DNA from: CALKWS01 sp051020515
GTDB lineage: Bacteria; Actinomycetota; Actinomycetes; Actinomycetales; Beutenbergiaceae
Assembly: GCF_051020515.1 (NCBI RefSeq)
Contig: NZ_CP194857.1
Span: 372,001-436,000 of the forward strand
Direction of reading: 5' to 3'
DNA: 64,000 nt
The translations under genes and the position numbers were made by a program. Below are positions 45,812 through 54,679 of this stretch, one piece after another. The notes beneath the pieces are model-generated. The model worked only from the letters and a program-made list of their open reading frames with translations. It was not told the DNA's origin and did no database searches. Every line of letters begins with the position of its first letter. The stretch's first letter is position 1.

Positions 45812-46863
45812 GCGCCCTCACACCGGCGCACCCCTCCGGTACCGGGGCAGGTGCGCGTCGACCCAAGGCCGTGCTGGTGATGTTGCCGCGCGCCTTCCGT
45901 GAGCAGTTCGGGCCGGCCGAGCACGAGCGCCTGCACACCCTGGCCCAGGTGGACGAACCGGTCCACCTGACCCGGTTGGACACCGTCGAGGCCCGCGCCC
46001 GCCTGGCCGAGGTGGAAGTGCTCATCACCTCTTGGGGTTGCCCCCATCTGGACGCCGAGATCCTCGACCATGCGCCGAACCTGTCGGTGGTGCTGCACGC
46101 CGCCGGGACGGTGCGTGCCCTGGTCTCCTCCGAGGTGTGGCGCCGGGGCATCCAGGTCAGCAACTGTGCCGATGAGAACGCCATTCCCGTGGCCGAATTC
46201 ACCCTGGCCGCGATCATCATGGCCGGCAAGAAGGCCCCGTTCATCGCCGCCGCTGCCCGCACCGGTCGGGCCACCTGGTCCGATTACCGCAAGGCGTTCG
46301 GCCCGATGACGAACCTGGACACCACGGTCGGGATCATCGGGTTCTCCAAGATCGGACGGCGCGTGGTGCAACGGCTGCGCACTCTGGAGGTCTCGACGCT
46401 GGTCTATGACCCCCTGGTCGATCCGGAGGAGATCCGGGCCGCCGGTGCCCGTCCGGCCTCCCTGAGCGAGATACTGCGCCGGGCCGGCACCGTCTCGGTG
46501 CATGCTCCCGCCCTACCCAGTACCCGGCACATGATCGGGGCGGCCGAACTGGCCCAGATGGCTGACTACGCCACCCTGATCAACACCGCCCGCGGCTCGC
46601 TGGTGGACACCGCAGCCCTGGAGGCCGAGTGCGCCTCGGGAAGGCTGAACGCGATCCTGGACGTCACCGACCCCGAACCCCTGCCGCCGGGCTCGGTCTT
46701 GTACGACCTGCCGAACGTGATGCTCACCCCGCACATTGCCGGATCCCAAGGGAACGAAACCCTGCGGATGAGCCGGAACGTGCTCGATGAACTCGAGCGC
46801 TACGCCACCGGGCAGCCCCTGCGTAGCGCGGTCACCGCCAACGAGCTGGAGGTGATGGCGTGA
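45808..46863 (+). CDS. D-isomer-specific 2-hydroxyacid dehydrogenase
   Basis: 351 residues, ATG overlapping the DUF2264 stop. NAD-binding motif GIIGFSKIGRRVVQRL; catalytic Arg in INTARGSLVDT, Glu in DPEPLPPGS and His in LTPHIAGSQGNE. It oxidises or reduces a 2-hydroxy acid, here most likely an intermediate in sugar-acid breakdown. Overlaps the next gene by four bases. Confidence 0.92.
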   Translation: MSALTPAHPSGTGAGARRPKAVLVMLPRAFREQFGPAEHERLHTLAQVDEPVHLTRLDTVEARARLAEVEVLITSWGCPHLDAEILDHAPNLSVVLHAAGTVRALVSSEVWRRGIQVSNCADENAIPVAEFTLAAIIMAGKKAPFIAAAARTGRATWSDYRKAFGPMTNLDTTVGIIGFSKIGRRVVQRLRTLEVSTLVYDPLVDPEEIRAAGARPASLSEILRRAGTVSVHAPALPSTRHMIGAAELAQMADYATLINTARGSLVDTAALEAECASGRLNAILDVTDPEPLPPGSVLYDLPNVMLTPHIAGSQGNETLRMSRNVLDELERYATGQPLRSAVTANELEVMA

Positions 46864-47753
46864 TCTGGCCGTTCGCCGCCTCCACCCTGGGCGCGATTGA
46901 CGAAGACCTGCCCGCGTTGGCGCGGATGCTGCCCGCGCACGGCGCAGCCCTGGTGGAACTACGGACCGCCGCCGACGCCCCGGTACACGTGGGCCTGACG
47001 GGAACCGAGCGTGCCCAGGTCCGGCGCGTCTTCACCGACGCCGGGGTGCAGATCCTTGCCGTGGCCAGCCGGGTGCGGATCGCACAGGCCGGTGATGACG
47101 AGACGGTCACCGAGTCGCTGGCCGCACACCTGAACCTGGCGGCGGACCTGGGCGCGGACTTCGTGCGTGTCTTCCCCGGGGCACCGGCCCCCACGGCCGC
47201 CACGGACGAGTTGCCGGTACTGCACGATGGGGCGGAGGCCGCCTCCGCCGTCGTCCGTCGTTTGACGGCCTGCCTGGACGTAGCCGAGGACGCCGGGGTG
47301 CGCATCCTGCTGGAGACCCACGACTCCCACCCCCGCGGCCAGGACATCGCTGCGCTGCTGCACCGTCTCTCCGAGACTGTCGGGGAGCACCAGGTCGGGG
47401 CCGTCTGGGACGTGCTGCACCCGTGGCGGGTCGGGGAGGACCTGGCCATCACCGCGAAGGCGCTGTTGCCATACCTGATCGACGGCCGAGGCTACGTGCA
47501 GATCAAGGATGTGCCCTCCCGGGCCGACAAGACACCGGTGCTGCAGGGGTCGGGAGCAATCCCGCTGGCGCCGTTTCTCGACCTGCTAGCCGACGGTGGC
47601 TACACCGGGCCGGTGTCCCTGGAATGGGAACGGCACTGGTACCCCGACGCCCCGCCGCTGGCGCAGGCGCTGGCCGCGGCCTCCGCGGCCCTGGCCCGGT
47701 ACACACCCACTCCCACCCAAAACGGTCCGAACCCGGTCCGTGAAAACCGCTGA
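46860..47753 (+). CDS. Sugar phosphate isomerase/epimerase (TIM barrel)
   Basis: 297 residues, GTG 46860. Xylose-isomerase-like barrel with metal ligands in ILLETHDSHPRGQD, VGAVWDVLHPW, YVQIKDV and SLEWERHWYP. Enzymes of this family isomerise or epimerise sugars or sugar acids. With the dehydrogenase it probably processes the monosaccharide imported by the downstream transporter; the substrate is not predictable. Confidence 0.88.
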   Translation: MIWPFAASTLGAIDEDLPALARMLPAHGAALVELRTAADAPVHVGLTGTERAQVRRVFTDAGVQILAVASRVRIAQAGDDETVTESLAAHLNLAADLGADFVRVFPGAPAPTAATDELPVLHDGAEAASAVVRRLTACLDVAEDAGVRILLETHDSHPRGQDIAALLHRLSETVGEHQVGAVWDVLHPWRVGEDLAITAKALLPYLIDGRGYVQIKDVPSRADKTPVLQGSGAIPLAPFLDLLADGGYTGPVSLEWERHWYPDAPPLAQALAAASAALARYTPTPTQNGPNPVRENR

Positions 47754-47774
47754 CCCCGTCAGCACAACGAAAGG

Positions 47775-49079
47775 ATGGAAGCGATGACGCTTCGACGGCG
47801 AGACTTCATCACCGCCTCCGGGCTCGGCCTGACCGGGGCGGTACTTCTGGCCGCATGCGGAAACGGCAACGGCGGCAGCGCCGGGGGCTCCAACGGCGGA
47901 AACGGGAATGGAGGCGGAGGTAGCGAACAACTCTCGATCCTCACCCCCGAGTTCGCCGGGACCTCCGGCCAAGCCGCGTTCGAAGGCGACATCCTCGCTG
48001 CCTTCGGCGACCACACTTTCTCGGTGGACTACACGGACTGGGACCGGTTGAACGAGAGCCTTTCCGCCGCGGTGGCCGGTGGCGTGGTCGCCGACCTGAT
48101 CATGGTCGGTGCGGGCTGGGTGGAACCTTTCGCTGAGCGTGGTGTGCTGGGTGAGTTGCCCGAGTCACTCCTGGACGGCAAGGGGCTCGACGAGAATCTG
48201 GTTGGCATCGGCCGACACGACGGGACTCTCTTCGGCATTCCGTATTTCGTGGATGGGCGGGTCCTGACCTATCACCGCGACATGTTCGATGCTGCTGGCA
48301 TCGATGAGGACAATCTGCCCTCCTCCCTGGAGGACTTCCGGGAGATGCTCAAGGAGGTCGTCCCCGACGGCGGCGTGGCGATCGACCTGTTCTCCCAGAA
48401 CCTCCGGCAGGTCTGGGCTCACCTGATCGGCGCGTACGGCGGGGACATGTTCAGTGCAGACGGCACCGAGGTGGCGTTCACCGATGGCACCGGCGTCGCA
48501 GCCCTGCAGTACATGCTCGACCTGGTCGAGGACGGTACCGCCAGCTTCGATGTTCAGGCCGCCGAGGGACAGCCCCGTCCCTGGCAGCAGGAGCGCGCCG
48601 CCATCGACATGATGAACTCCTCCTCCTGGCCCACCTTGGTGCAGGAGACGCCGGGCCTGGTGACCGAGGAGAGCATGGGCATGATGCTGCTCCCCTCCTC
48701 CGGTGGCGGTGACCCGGTGATGTTCCAGGGCGGCACGCTGCTGACCATCTCCGCCCGTACCCAGAACGAGGAACTCGTACAGGAACTGGTCAACCACATG
48801 ATGGAGCCGGAGCACCTGCTCACGGCCGTGGAGGAGGTCGGCAAGGTGCCCTCGCGGGAGGACCTGGACGAGTCGGTCCTGGCGGAGAACCGGGTGCTGA
48901 CCTACACCACCGACAACTTCCAGTACGCCACCGCGTTCGAGGGCGGCAGCCCGGCGTGGATGGAGGTCCGTGGCGCCGTCTCCGGTGAGATCGAGGCCGC
49001 CATCGTGGGGCAGAAGACTGCGGCCGAGGCCGTGGACGCCCTGGCCGCGGTCGCCGAGGACGCCATCAGCAGGATCTGA
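47775..49079 (+). CDS. Carbohydrate ABC transporter, binding lipoprotein
   Basis: About 434 residues (ATG 47775; ATG 47784 also possible). Tat-type lipoprotein signal RRRDFITASGLGLTG with lipobox LLAAC, a Gly/Asn-rich linker, then a family 1 solute-binding fold (VDYTDWDRLNESLSAAV, GIPYFVDGRVLTYHRDMF, FQGGTLLTISA). It binds the sugar outside the cell for the two permeases that follow. Confidence 0.92.
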   Translation: MEAMTLRRRDFITASGLGLTGAVLLAACGNGNGGSAGGSNGGNGNGGGGSEQLSILTPEFAGTSGQAAFEGDILAAFGDHTFSVDYTDWDRLNESLSAAVAGGVVADLIMVGAGWVEPFAERGVLGELPESLLDGKGLDENLVGIGRHDGTLFGIPYFVDGRVLTYHRDMFDAAGIDEDNLPSSLEDFREMLKEVVPDGGVAIDLFSQNLRQVWAHLIGAYGGDMFSADGTEVAFTDGTGVAALQYMLDLVEDGTASFDVQAAEGQPRPWQQERAAIDMMNSSSWPTLVQETPGLVTEESMGMMLLPSSGGGDPVMFQGGTLLTISARTQNEELVQELVNHMMEPEHLLTAVEEVGKVPSREDLDESVLAENRVLTYTTDNFQYATAFEGGSPAWMEVRGAVSGEIEAAIVGQKTAAEAVDALAAVAEDAISRI

Positions 49080-49083
49080 ACCC

Positions 49084-50025
49084 ATGACACTACTGACCGC
49101 CTCGCGTGCGGAGCGGCAGACCGCCGGCGGCCCCACAGGTGGCCGCCGGCGGCGCACGCTCGCACAACGACAAGCCCGGTGGGCCTGGGTGTTCGCGCTG
49201 CCGGCAACGGCGCACATCGCGATCTGGACAGGGCTACCGATCCTCGTCGCGGCCACCTTGAGCCTGACCCACTACGACATCCTCAACCCGCCGACGTGGG
49301 CTGGGGTGGCCAACTACGTGACGCTGTGGAACGACGCCATGTTCTGGCGCGCCCTGTGGCACAACCTGGTCATCGCCGTCGTCGGTATCCCGATCTCGAT
49401 GCTGATCGCGTTGGTGCTGGCGGTGATGCTCAACCAGGGCCTGCGCGGCAGCGCGGTCTATCGCACGGCCGTCTTCCTGCCCCACGTGACCGCCACAGTG
49501 GCGATCGCCATGATCTGGTTGTGGATCTACTCCCCCGGTGACAACGGACTGCTGAACCGCGCCGGGGCGCTATTCGGCATCCCCAACCAGCAGTTCCTGA
49601 TCTCCCCGGACCAAGCGCTCGGGTCGATCATCCTGGTCACGATCTGGCAGGGCCTGGGCCTGAAGATGATGATCTACCTGGCCTACCTGCAGGGGATCGA
49701 TCAGCAACTCTACGAGGCCGCCGAGATCGATGGCGCCACCGCGACCCAGAAGTTCTTCCGGATCACGATGCCGATGGTCAAGCCGGCCACGTTCTTCATC
49801 CTGGTCACCTCGATCGTGGGCAACTTCCAGACCTTCGACCTGATCTTCGTGCTCACCCAGGGCGGTCCGGCGAACGCCACCACAGTCATCACCTGGGAGA
49901 TCTATGAGACCGCGTTCCAGGAGTTCCGGATGGGGCTTGCCTCGGCGCAGTCCATGGTGCTGCTGGCGGTCCTGGTGGTCCTGACCGTGATCTCACGCAA
50001 ACTGACCGGAGGACGCGATGACTGA
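49084..50025 (+). CDS. Carbohydrate ABC transporter permease (MalF-like)
   Basis: 313 residues, ATG 49084. Six membrane helices and EAA loop YEAAEIDGATATQKFFRITM. The 3' end overlaps the next permease by eight bases. Longer frames run into the binding-protein gene. Confidence 0.93.
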   Translation: MTLLTASRAERQTAGGPTGGRRRRTLAQRQARWAWVFALPATAHIAIWTGLPILVAATLSLTHYDILNPPTWAGVANYVTLWNDAMFWRALWHNLVIAVVGIPISMLIALVLAVMLNQGLRGSAVYRTAVFLPHVTATVAIAMIWLWIYSPGDNGLLNRAGALFGIPNQQFLISPDQALGSIILVTIWQGLGLKMMIYLAYLQGIDQQLYEAAEIDGATATQKFFRITMPMVKPATFFILVTSIVGNFQTFDLIFVLTQGGPANATTVITWEIYETAFQEFRMGLASAQSMVLLAVLVVLTVISRKLTGGRDD

Positions 50026-50959
50026 CGTCGTCAAGGACCCTGCGGTGCCCGGTATCCCCGAGGTCCGCGAGGTGACCAAGGCGCCCCGATCAGCACGGAA
50101 ACGCCGACGGAGCAGGCGGTTCCTGCTCGGCATCCTGCTGCTCGGCATCTCGTTCGTGATGGCCGCTCCGTTCCTGTGGATGTTCCTGACCGCGGTGCGC
50201 AGCACCGAGGAGTTGTTCTCCACCCCGATGCCGCTGTGGCCGAATGAGTGGCAGTGGGAGAATTTCCGGATCGCGCTGGAACGTGCCCCCTTCCTGATCT
50301 ACGCCAGGAACAGTTTCACGATCGCCCTGGTGCACACCTTCTCCAACCTGTTGCTCGGGTCGATGTGCGGGTACGCGCTGGCGAAGATGCGGTTCCGGGG
50401 TTCCACACCGGTGTTCGTGTTCATCCTGGCCTCGATGATGATCCCGTTCTACGCAATCGTGATCCCGGAGTTCCTGATGGTGCGGCACATGCCGCTGGCC
50501 GGCGGGAACGACTTGTTCGGGCAGGGCGGGATCGGCTGGATCGACTCCTGGCCGGCGCTGCTGGTACCGGCGCTGGTGTCCCCGTTCAACATCTTCCTGT
50601 TCCGGCAGTTCTTCGTCTCCACCCCCACCGAGTTGATGGAGGCGGCCCGCATCGACGGAGCCAATGAGTTCCGCATCTACGCCCGCATCATGGCCCCGCT
50701 GATCAAGCCGGGCATGCTCACCGTGGCTCTGCTGTCCTTCGAGCAGGGCTGGAACAACTTCCTGTGGCCGCTGATCGTGACCACCAGCACCGAGATGCGG
50801 GTGATCCAGGTGGGGTTGTCCGTATTCCGCCAGGAGGCGGGCACCGAGTTCAACCTGCTGATGGCCGGAACCACCATGGCGGCGGTACCCATGATCATCC
50901 TGTTCGCGATCTTCCAGCGCAGTTTCGTCAACGGCATGGTCGCCACCGGGATCAAGTGA
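50018..50959 (+). CDS. Carbohydrate ABC transporter permease (MalG-like)
   Basis: 313 residues. Basic N-terminus, then six helices; EAA loop MEAARIDGANEFRIYARIM. Forms the channel with the preceding permease. No ATPase gene follows, so a shared MsiK-type ATPase encoded elsewhere must energise it. Confidence 0.93.
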   Translation: MTDVVKDPAVPGIPEVREVTKAPRSARKRRRSRRFLLGILLLGISFVMAAPFLWMFLTAVRSTEELFSTPMPLWPNEWQWENFRIALERAPFLIYARNSFTIALVHTFSNLLLGSMCGYALAKMRFRGSTPVFVFILASMMIPFYAIVIPEFLMVRHMPLAGGNDLFGQGGIGWIDSWPALLVPALVSPFNIFLFRQFFVSTPTELMEAARIDGANEFRIYARIMAPLIKPGMLTVALLSFEQGWNNFLWPLIVTTSTEMRVIQVGLSVFRQEAGTEFNLLMAGTTMAAVPMIILFAIFQRSFVNGMVATGIK

Positions 50960-50966
50960 GGCACGG

Positions 50967-51580
50967 ATGCGACTGATCGAGTTCCTGCGCAAGCCCTCGG
51001 CTTTCATCGCCGCGAACTGGGCCGGCCTGCTGGGCGTGCTGACCGTGGGTGGCGCCGTGCCGGCCTTCGCGGCAACCAGCGAGTCACCTCGTCGCTGGAT
51101 ACCTATGCCGATGAGGGCGGGGTCACGGTACTGCGGCAACTAAGGCACACCTGGTGGCGCGACCTGCCGGCGACGGCGTGCTTCTGGGTCTACGTGATCT
51201 CCGGTAGCGGAACCGTGGCGTTGATGGTCGGGGTGTTCGAGGCGCCCACCCGGGTCTTCTTCGCCGGATTGCTGGTGCCGGTGTACTGGGTGGCGGGGGC
51301 GTTGCTGGGTTGCTACATCCGGGCCGCGGCAACGGTGCCCGTGCATGCTCCCCGGGGCCTGGTGGTCGATGAGATGGTCCATCTCGCCCTGGCGCACCCG
51401 TTCCGTGCCCTGCTGACGGTGCCGATGGTGATCGCCACCGCACCGGTGTGGGCGCTGGCTCCGCTGACGGTGGCGTGCGGGCTGAGCGTGCCGGCCTGGG
51501 CGCTCAGCACCGTCTGGGGCCGGGGCGTTGCAGCCTCGCCGAGACTCGATCGATTCGCGAACACGGTGTCCCTAGACTGA
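50967..51580 (+). pseudogene. YesL-like (DUF624) membrane protein (frameshifted)
   Basis: ATG 50967 begins MRLIEFLRKPSAF and a first helix, but the frame is lost near 51074-51080; one more C (ACC to ACCC) gives QRVTSSLDTYADEGGV and runs into the frame ending at 51580. Corrected length about 204 residues with several helices (TACFWVYVISGSGTVALMVG, FFAGLLVPVYWVAGALLG). YesL-type proteins are often found with family 1 sugar ABC importers in Gram-positive glycan-use operons; role unknown. Confidence 0.7.
51573..51578 (+). promoter_or_regulatory. Likely -10 element, leaderless patatin gene
   Basis: TAGACT ends six bases before GTG 51585; it overlaps the end of the previous gene. Confidence 0.4.
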
Positions 51581-51584
51581 CCGC

Positions 51585-52475
51585 GTGAAGGACGACGGCC
51601 CGGCCCTGGACGCGGAGGTGCCGCGGGCGAAGCGCCCGCAGCGGGCCGATGGGCACGGTCCGGTCGCCTACGTCCTTGGTGGTGGGGGCGTGCGTGGGGC
51701 CGTCGAGGTCGGGATGCTCGAGGCACTGCTGGAGGCCGGCATCACCCCGGACCTGGTGGTCGGGTCCTCCATCGGGGCCATCAACGGGGCGATCGTCGCC
51801 GCCGACCCCAGCCTCGCCGTCGTCGACCGCCTGATCAAGGCATGGACCTCCCCCCAGGCCCGCGCCGTGTACGGAGACGGGTGGCGGCGGCAGTTACGGC
51901 GTCTGGCCAGTAGTGGCACCCACCTGAACTCCCCCGACCCGCTGCGGGAACTTCTGGAGGAGGCCCTCGGCACCGACGTCACCTTCGAGGACCTCGCGGT
52001 GCCGTTCCGGGTGGTGGCCGCCAATGTCGAACGCGCCGCCGAGCACTGGTTCACCTCCGGTCCGGTGATCCCCGCGGTCCTGGCCTCGGCCTCGGTTCCG
52101 GGCCTGCTCCCCCCGACCAATGTCGACGGCGAACACTTCATCGACGGTGGGATCGTCAACTCCATCCCGATCGAGGCGGCCGTGCAGGCCGGTGCGCGCA
52201 CCATCTACGTATTGCAGGTGGGCCGGGTGGAGGAGGAGCTGAGTTCCCCCGAGAACCCTCTGGACACCTTCCGGGTGGCCTTCGAGATCGCCCGGAGGCA
52301 CCGGTTCGCCCGGGACATGCGCCTGCTCCCAGAGCACGTCACCCTGCACATGCTGCCCAGCGGCGGGGCGATCGAGGGCGATGAGAAACTCAGCGCCTAC
52401 CGCGACATGACCAGGACCCGGCGCCGGATCGAACGCGCCTACGCCGCCACCCGCCAGTACCTACGGGCCTTGTGA
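51585..52475 (+). CDS. Patatin-like phospholipase
   Basis: 296 residues. Oxyanion hole GGGGVRGAVEVG, nucleophile Ser in VVGSSIGAING, and catalytic Asp in FIDGGIVNSIP, all in the usual order. It hydrolyses acyl esters of lipids in the cytoplasm or at the membrane. Its stop overlaps the following acyltransferase gene by four bases, pointing to joint lipid remodelling. Confidence 0.92.
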   Translation: MKDDGPALDAEVPRAKRPQRADGHGPVAYVLGGGGVRGAVEVGMLEALLEAGITPDLVVGSSIGAINGAIVAADPSLAVVDRLIKAWTSPQARAVYGDGWRRQLRRLASSGTHLNSPDPLRELLEEALGTDVTFEDLAVPFRVVAANVERAAEHWFTSGPVIPAVLASASVPGLLPPTNVDGEHFIDGGIVNSIPIEAAVQAGARTIYVLQVGRVEEELSSPENPLDTFRVAFEIARRHRFARDMRLLPEHVTLHMLPSGGAIEGDEKLSAYRDMTRTRRRIERAYAATRQYLRAL

Positions 52476-53626
52476 TGCCCGTGCCACCTCGGTGGGTCCG
52501 CCGCCTCGTGATCGCCCCGGCCGTGGTGCTGGTCACCATCCTCGTGCTGGCCACGTTGCCGGTGCTGGTGCTGGTGGCATTGGCGCTGACCTCACTGGTA
52601 CCCGGGTACTTCCGCCTTCCCCGGGTGCTGTGGCTGACCCTGTTCTATCTGACCTGGAACTCCGCCGCCCTGGTCACGATGCTCGGCCTGTGGCTGGGGT
52701 CGGGATTCGGCTGGAAGATCCGTACCCCAGCGTTCCAGCGTGCCCACTACGTGGTCGCCGCACGGTTCCTCCGCGCGCTGTTCCGGCAGGCCCGCTGGGT
52801 CCTGCGACTGCGGATCACCCTGCACGGGGATACCCCGGACGCGGACTCCTTCGGCCGGCAGCTGGCCTCGGGCCGGCCGTTGATCGTGGCGTCCCGGCAC
52901 GCCGGGCCCGGGGACTCCCTGGTGCTCATCCACACCCTGATGAACACGGTGTCCAGGGAACCCCGGATCGTGCTCAAGGAGACGCTCCAATGGGACCCGG
53001 CGATCGATGTGATGTTGAATCGGCTGCCGAACCGGTTCATCGCCCCAGCGCCCTTCACCCCCGACGGGCGTCCACGCGAATCGGTGCTGCGCGCCCAGAT
53101 CGCGGATCTGGCTCGCGGACTGGATCACGACGACGCCTTCGTGATCTTTCCCGAAGGAGGCAACTTCTCCCCCCAGCGCCGCGAACGCCGCATCGCCCGG
53201 TTGCGGTCGATGGGTCTGGAGCAGATGGCACGCCGGGCCGAAGCGATGCGGCACGTGCTGGCCCCCTACCCGGGCGGGATGCTCGCGGCGATGGAGGCCG
53301 CCCCCGATGCTGACGTGGTGTTCATCGCCCACACCGGTCTGGACCGGATGGTCAGCATTGGTGATGTCTATCGGGAACTGCCGATGGACAAGGAGATCAT
53401 CAAACGGGGCTGGCACGTACCGGCCGAGCAGATCCCCGCCGGGGAGGAAGCCCGGCAGGACTGGTTGTACACCTGGTTCGAGACGATCGACGCCTGGGTG
53501 CAGGAGCACCAGCCGCGTGATCTGGGCCCGCCGCGGCAGCGGCGCGGATCGCGCCCCTCACGGTCGCGGCAGCGGCGCGGGCGGTCGCCGCTGCCGGAAC
53601 GGTCCGAGCAACCACGTGAGCCCTAG
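52472..53626 (+). CDS. 1-acyl-glycerol-3-phosphate acyltransferase-like protein (PlsC family)
   Basis: 384 residues. Two N-terminal hydrophobic segments, then the HxxxxD motif in SRHAGPGDSLVLIH, a Arg/Lys-containing VLKETLQWDP motif and FPEGGNFSP. The family esterifies lysophosphatidic acid. The C-terminal 40 residues are Arg/Pro-rich. The ATG at 52475 is an alternative start. Confidence 0.9.
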   Translation: MMPVPPRWVRRLVIAPAVVLVTILVLATLPVLVLVALALTSLVPGYFRLPRVLWLTLFYLTWNSAALVTMLGLWLGSGFGWKIRTPAFQRAHYVVAARFLRALFRQARWVLRLRITLHGDTPDADSFGRQLASGRPLIVASRHAGPGDSLVLIHTLMNTVSREPRIVLKETLQWDPAIDVMLNRLPNRFIAPAPFTPDGRPRESVLRAQIADLARGLDHDDAFVIFPEGGNFSPQRRERRIARLRSMGLEQMARRAEAMRHVLAPYPGGMLAAMEAAPDADVVFIAHTGLDRMVSIGDVYRELPMDKEIIKRGWHVPAEQIPAGEEARQDWLYTWFETIDAWVQEHQPRDLGPPRQRRGSRPSRSRQRRGRSPLPERSEQPREP

Positions 53627-53769
53627 GCGGTCCCGGGTCAGTCCGGGACCGTCACGATGGCGATGCCCAGGACACTGGGGCGCGGCGGCCTGTCCGCACG
53701 CGACGACTCGGCCCCGGCCCTACAGGACCAGGCCGCATCGCACCGCCCCGGCCACCGGGCTCTGGCGAT

Positions 53770-53775
53770 TACGCT
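53770..53775 (+). promoter_or_regulatory. Likely -10 element of maf, leaderless
   Basis: TACGCT ends six bases before GTG 53782. Confidence 0.45.
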
Positions 53776-53781
53776 CCTGGG

Positions 53782-54429
53782 GTGACCACATTGCTGCTCG
53801 CCTCGGCCTCTCCCGCCCGCGCATCCTTGCTCCGGGCCGCCGGCGTCGACCCGCGCATCCACGTCGCCGACCTGGACGAGGACGCCCTGCTGAACCGGGC
53901 CCGGAACGAACGCGGCGAGGAACTCACGACCGCCGAGTCCGTGGCCATGCTGGCTCGGGCCAAGGCCGAACAGGTCGCAGGCCTCATCACCGATGCCGAC
54001 CTGGTGCTCGGGTGTGACTCCCTGCTGGAGATGGACGGTCGTGCGCTCGGAAAGCCCGGCACCGTCGAGACCGCGCGAGAGCGGTGGCGGCAGATGCGCG
54101 GTCGCACCGGGGTGCTGCACACCGGGCACTGGCTGATCCGGACCGGCACCGGTTCCGACGAGGAGAGCCGGGCCGCCGGGACCGTGACCGCTACCGCCGT
54201 GACCTTCGCCGACATCACCGACGATGAACTGGAGGCCTACCTGCGCAGCGGCGAACCGCTCCGGGTGGCCGGGGCCTTCACCATCGACGGCCTGGGTGGG
54301 GCATTCGTGCGCCATATCGACGGCGACCACCAGACCGTGGTCGGCCTGAGCCTGTACGCCCTGCGTGATCTGCTGACGCAGGTGGGGCGCCGCTGGATCG
54401 ACCTCTGGGCCGAGGCACCCGGGGCCTGA
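53782..54429 (+). CDS. maf: Maf-family nucleotide pyrophosphatase
   Basis: 215 residues. Motifs: LLLASASPARASLL at the N-terminus, the AMLARAKAEQV helix, GCDSLLEMDGRALGKPG and AFTIDGLGGAFVRHIDGD. The family hydrolyses non-canonical nucleoside triphosphates and is linked to cell-division control. It is commonly just upstream of accBC in actinobacteria, as here. Confidence 0.93.
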   Translation: MTTLLLASASPARASLLRAAGVDPRIHVADLDEDALLNRARNERGEELTTAESVAMLARAKAEQVAGLITDADLVLGCDSLLEMDGRALGKPGTVETARERWRQMRGRTGVLHTGHWLIRTGTGSDEESRAAGTVTATAVTFADITDDELEAYLRSGEPLRVAGAFTIDGLGGAFVRHIDGDHQTVVGLSLYALRDLLTQVGRRWIDLWAEAPGA

Positions 54430-54530
54430 GTGCACCGGTGCCGGCCCCGTGGTGCACACGCCGACCAGCCGAGGAGTTGTACATATCGAACTACCCAACA
54501 TGACGTTGGCTGGGTGGTGAGCACGAGAGT

Positions 54531-54547
54531 TTGTAGACTTCACACAA
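54531..54547. promoter_or_regulatory. TTGTAGA-type candidate operator before accBC
   Basis: TTGTAGACTTCACACAA keeps the TTGTAGA half-site and the ACAA end of the repeat at 40536-40552 before accD. The second arm is degenerate. It lies about 130 bases before the ATG in a 250-base intergenic stretch that otherwise shows no gene. Confidence 0.4.
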
Positions 54548-54679
54548 GCATCACGGTGCGCCCTTGCCCTCCGCTACGAAGTTGCCAGCCGCGCGGCGGC
54601 CAAGGTCTCAACCAGGGGCACGGGAGTACTACCGTGGACCTTCGCCGGCCCGCATGACCTGTGAACACAAGGAGACTGA

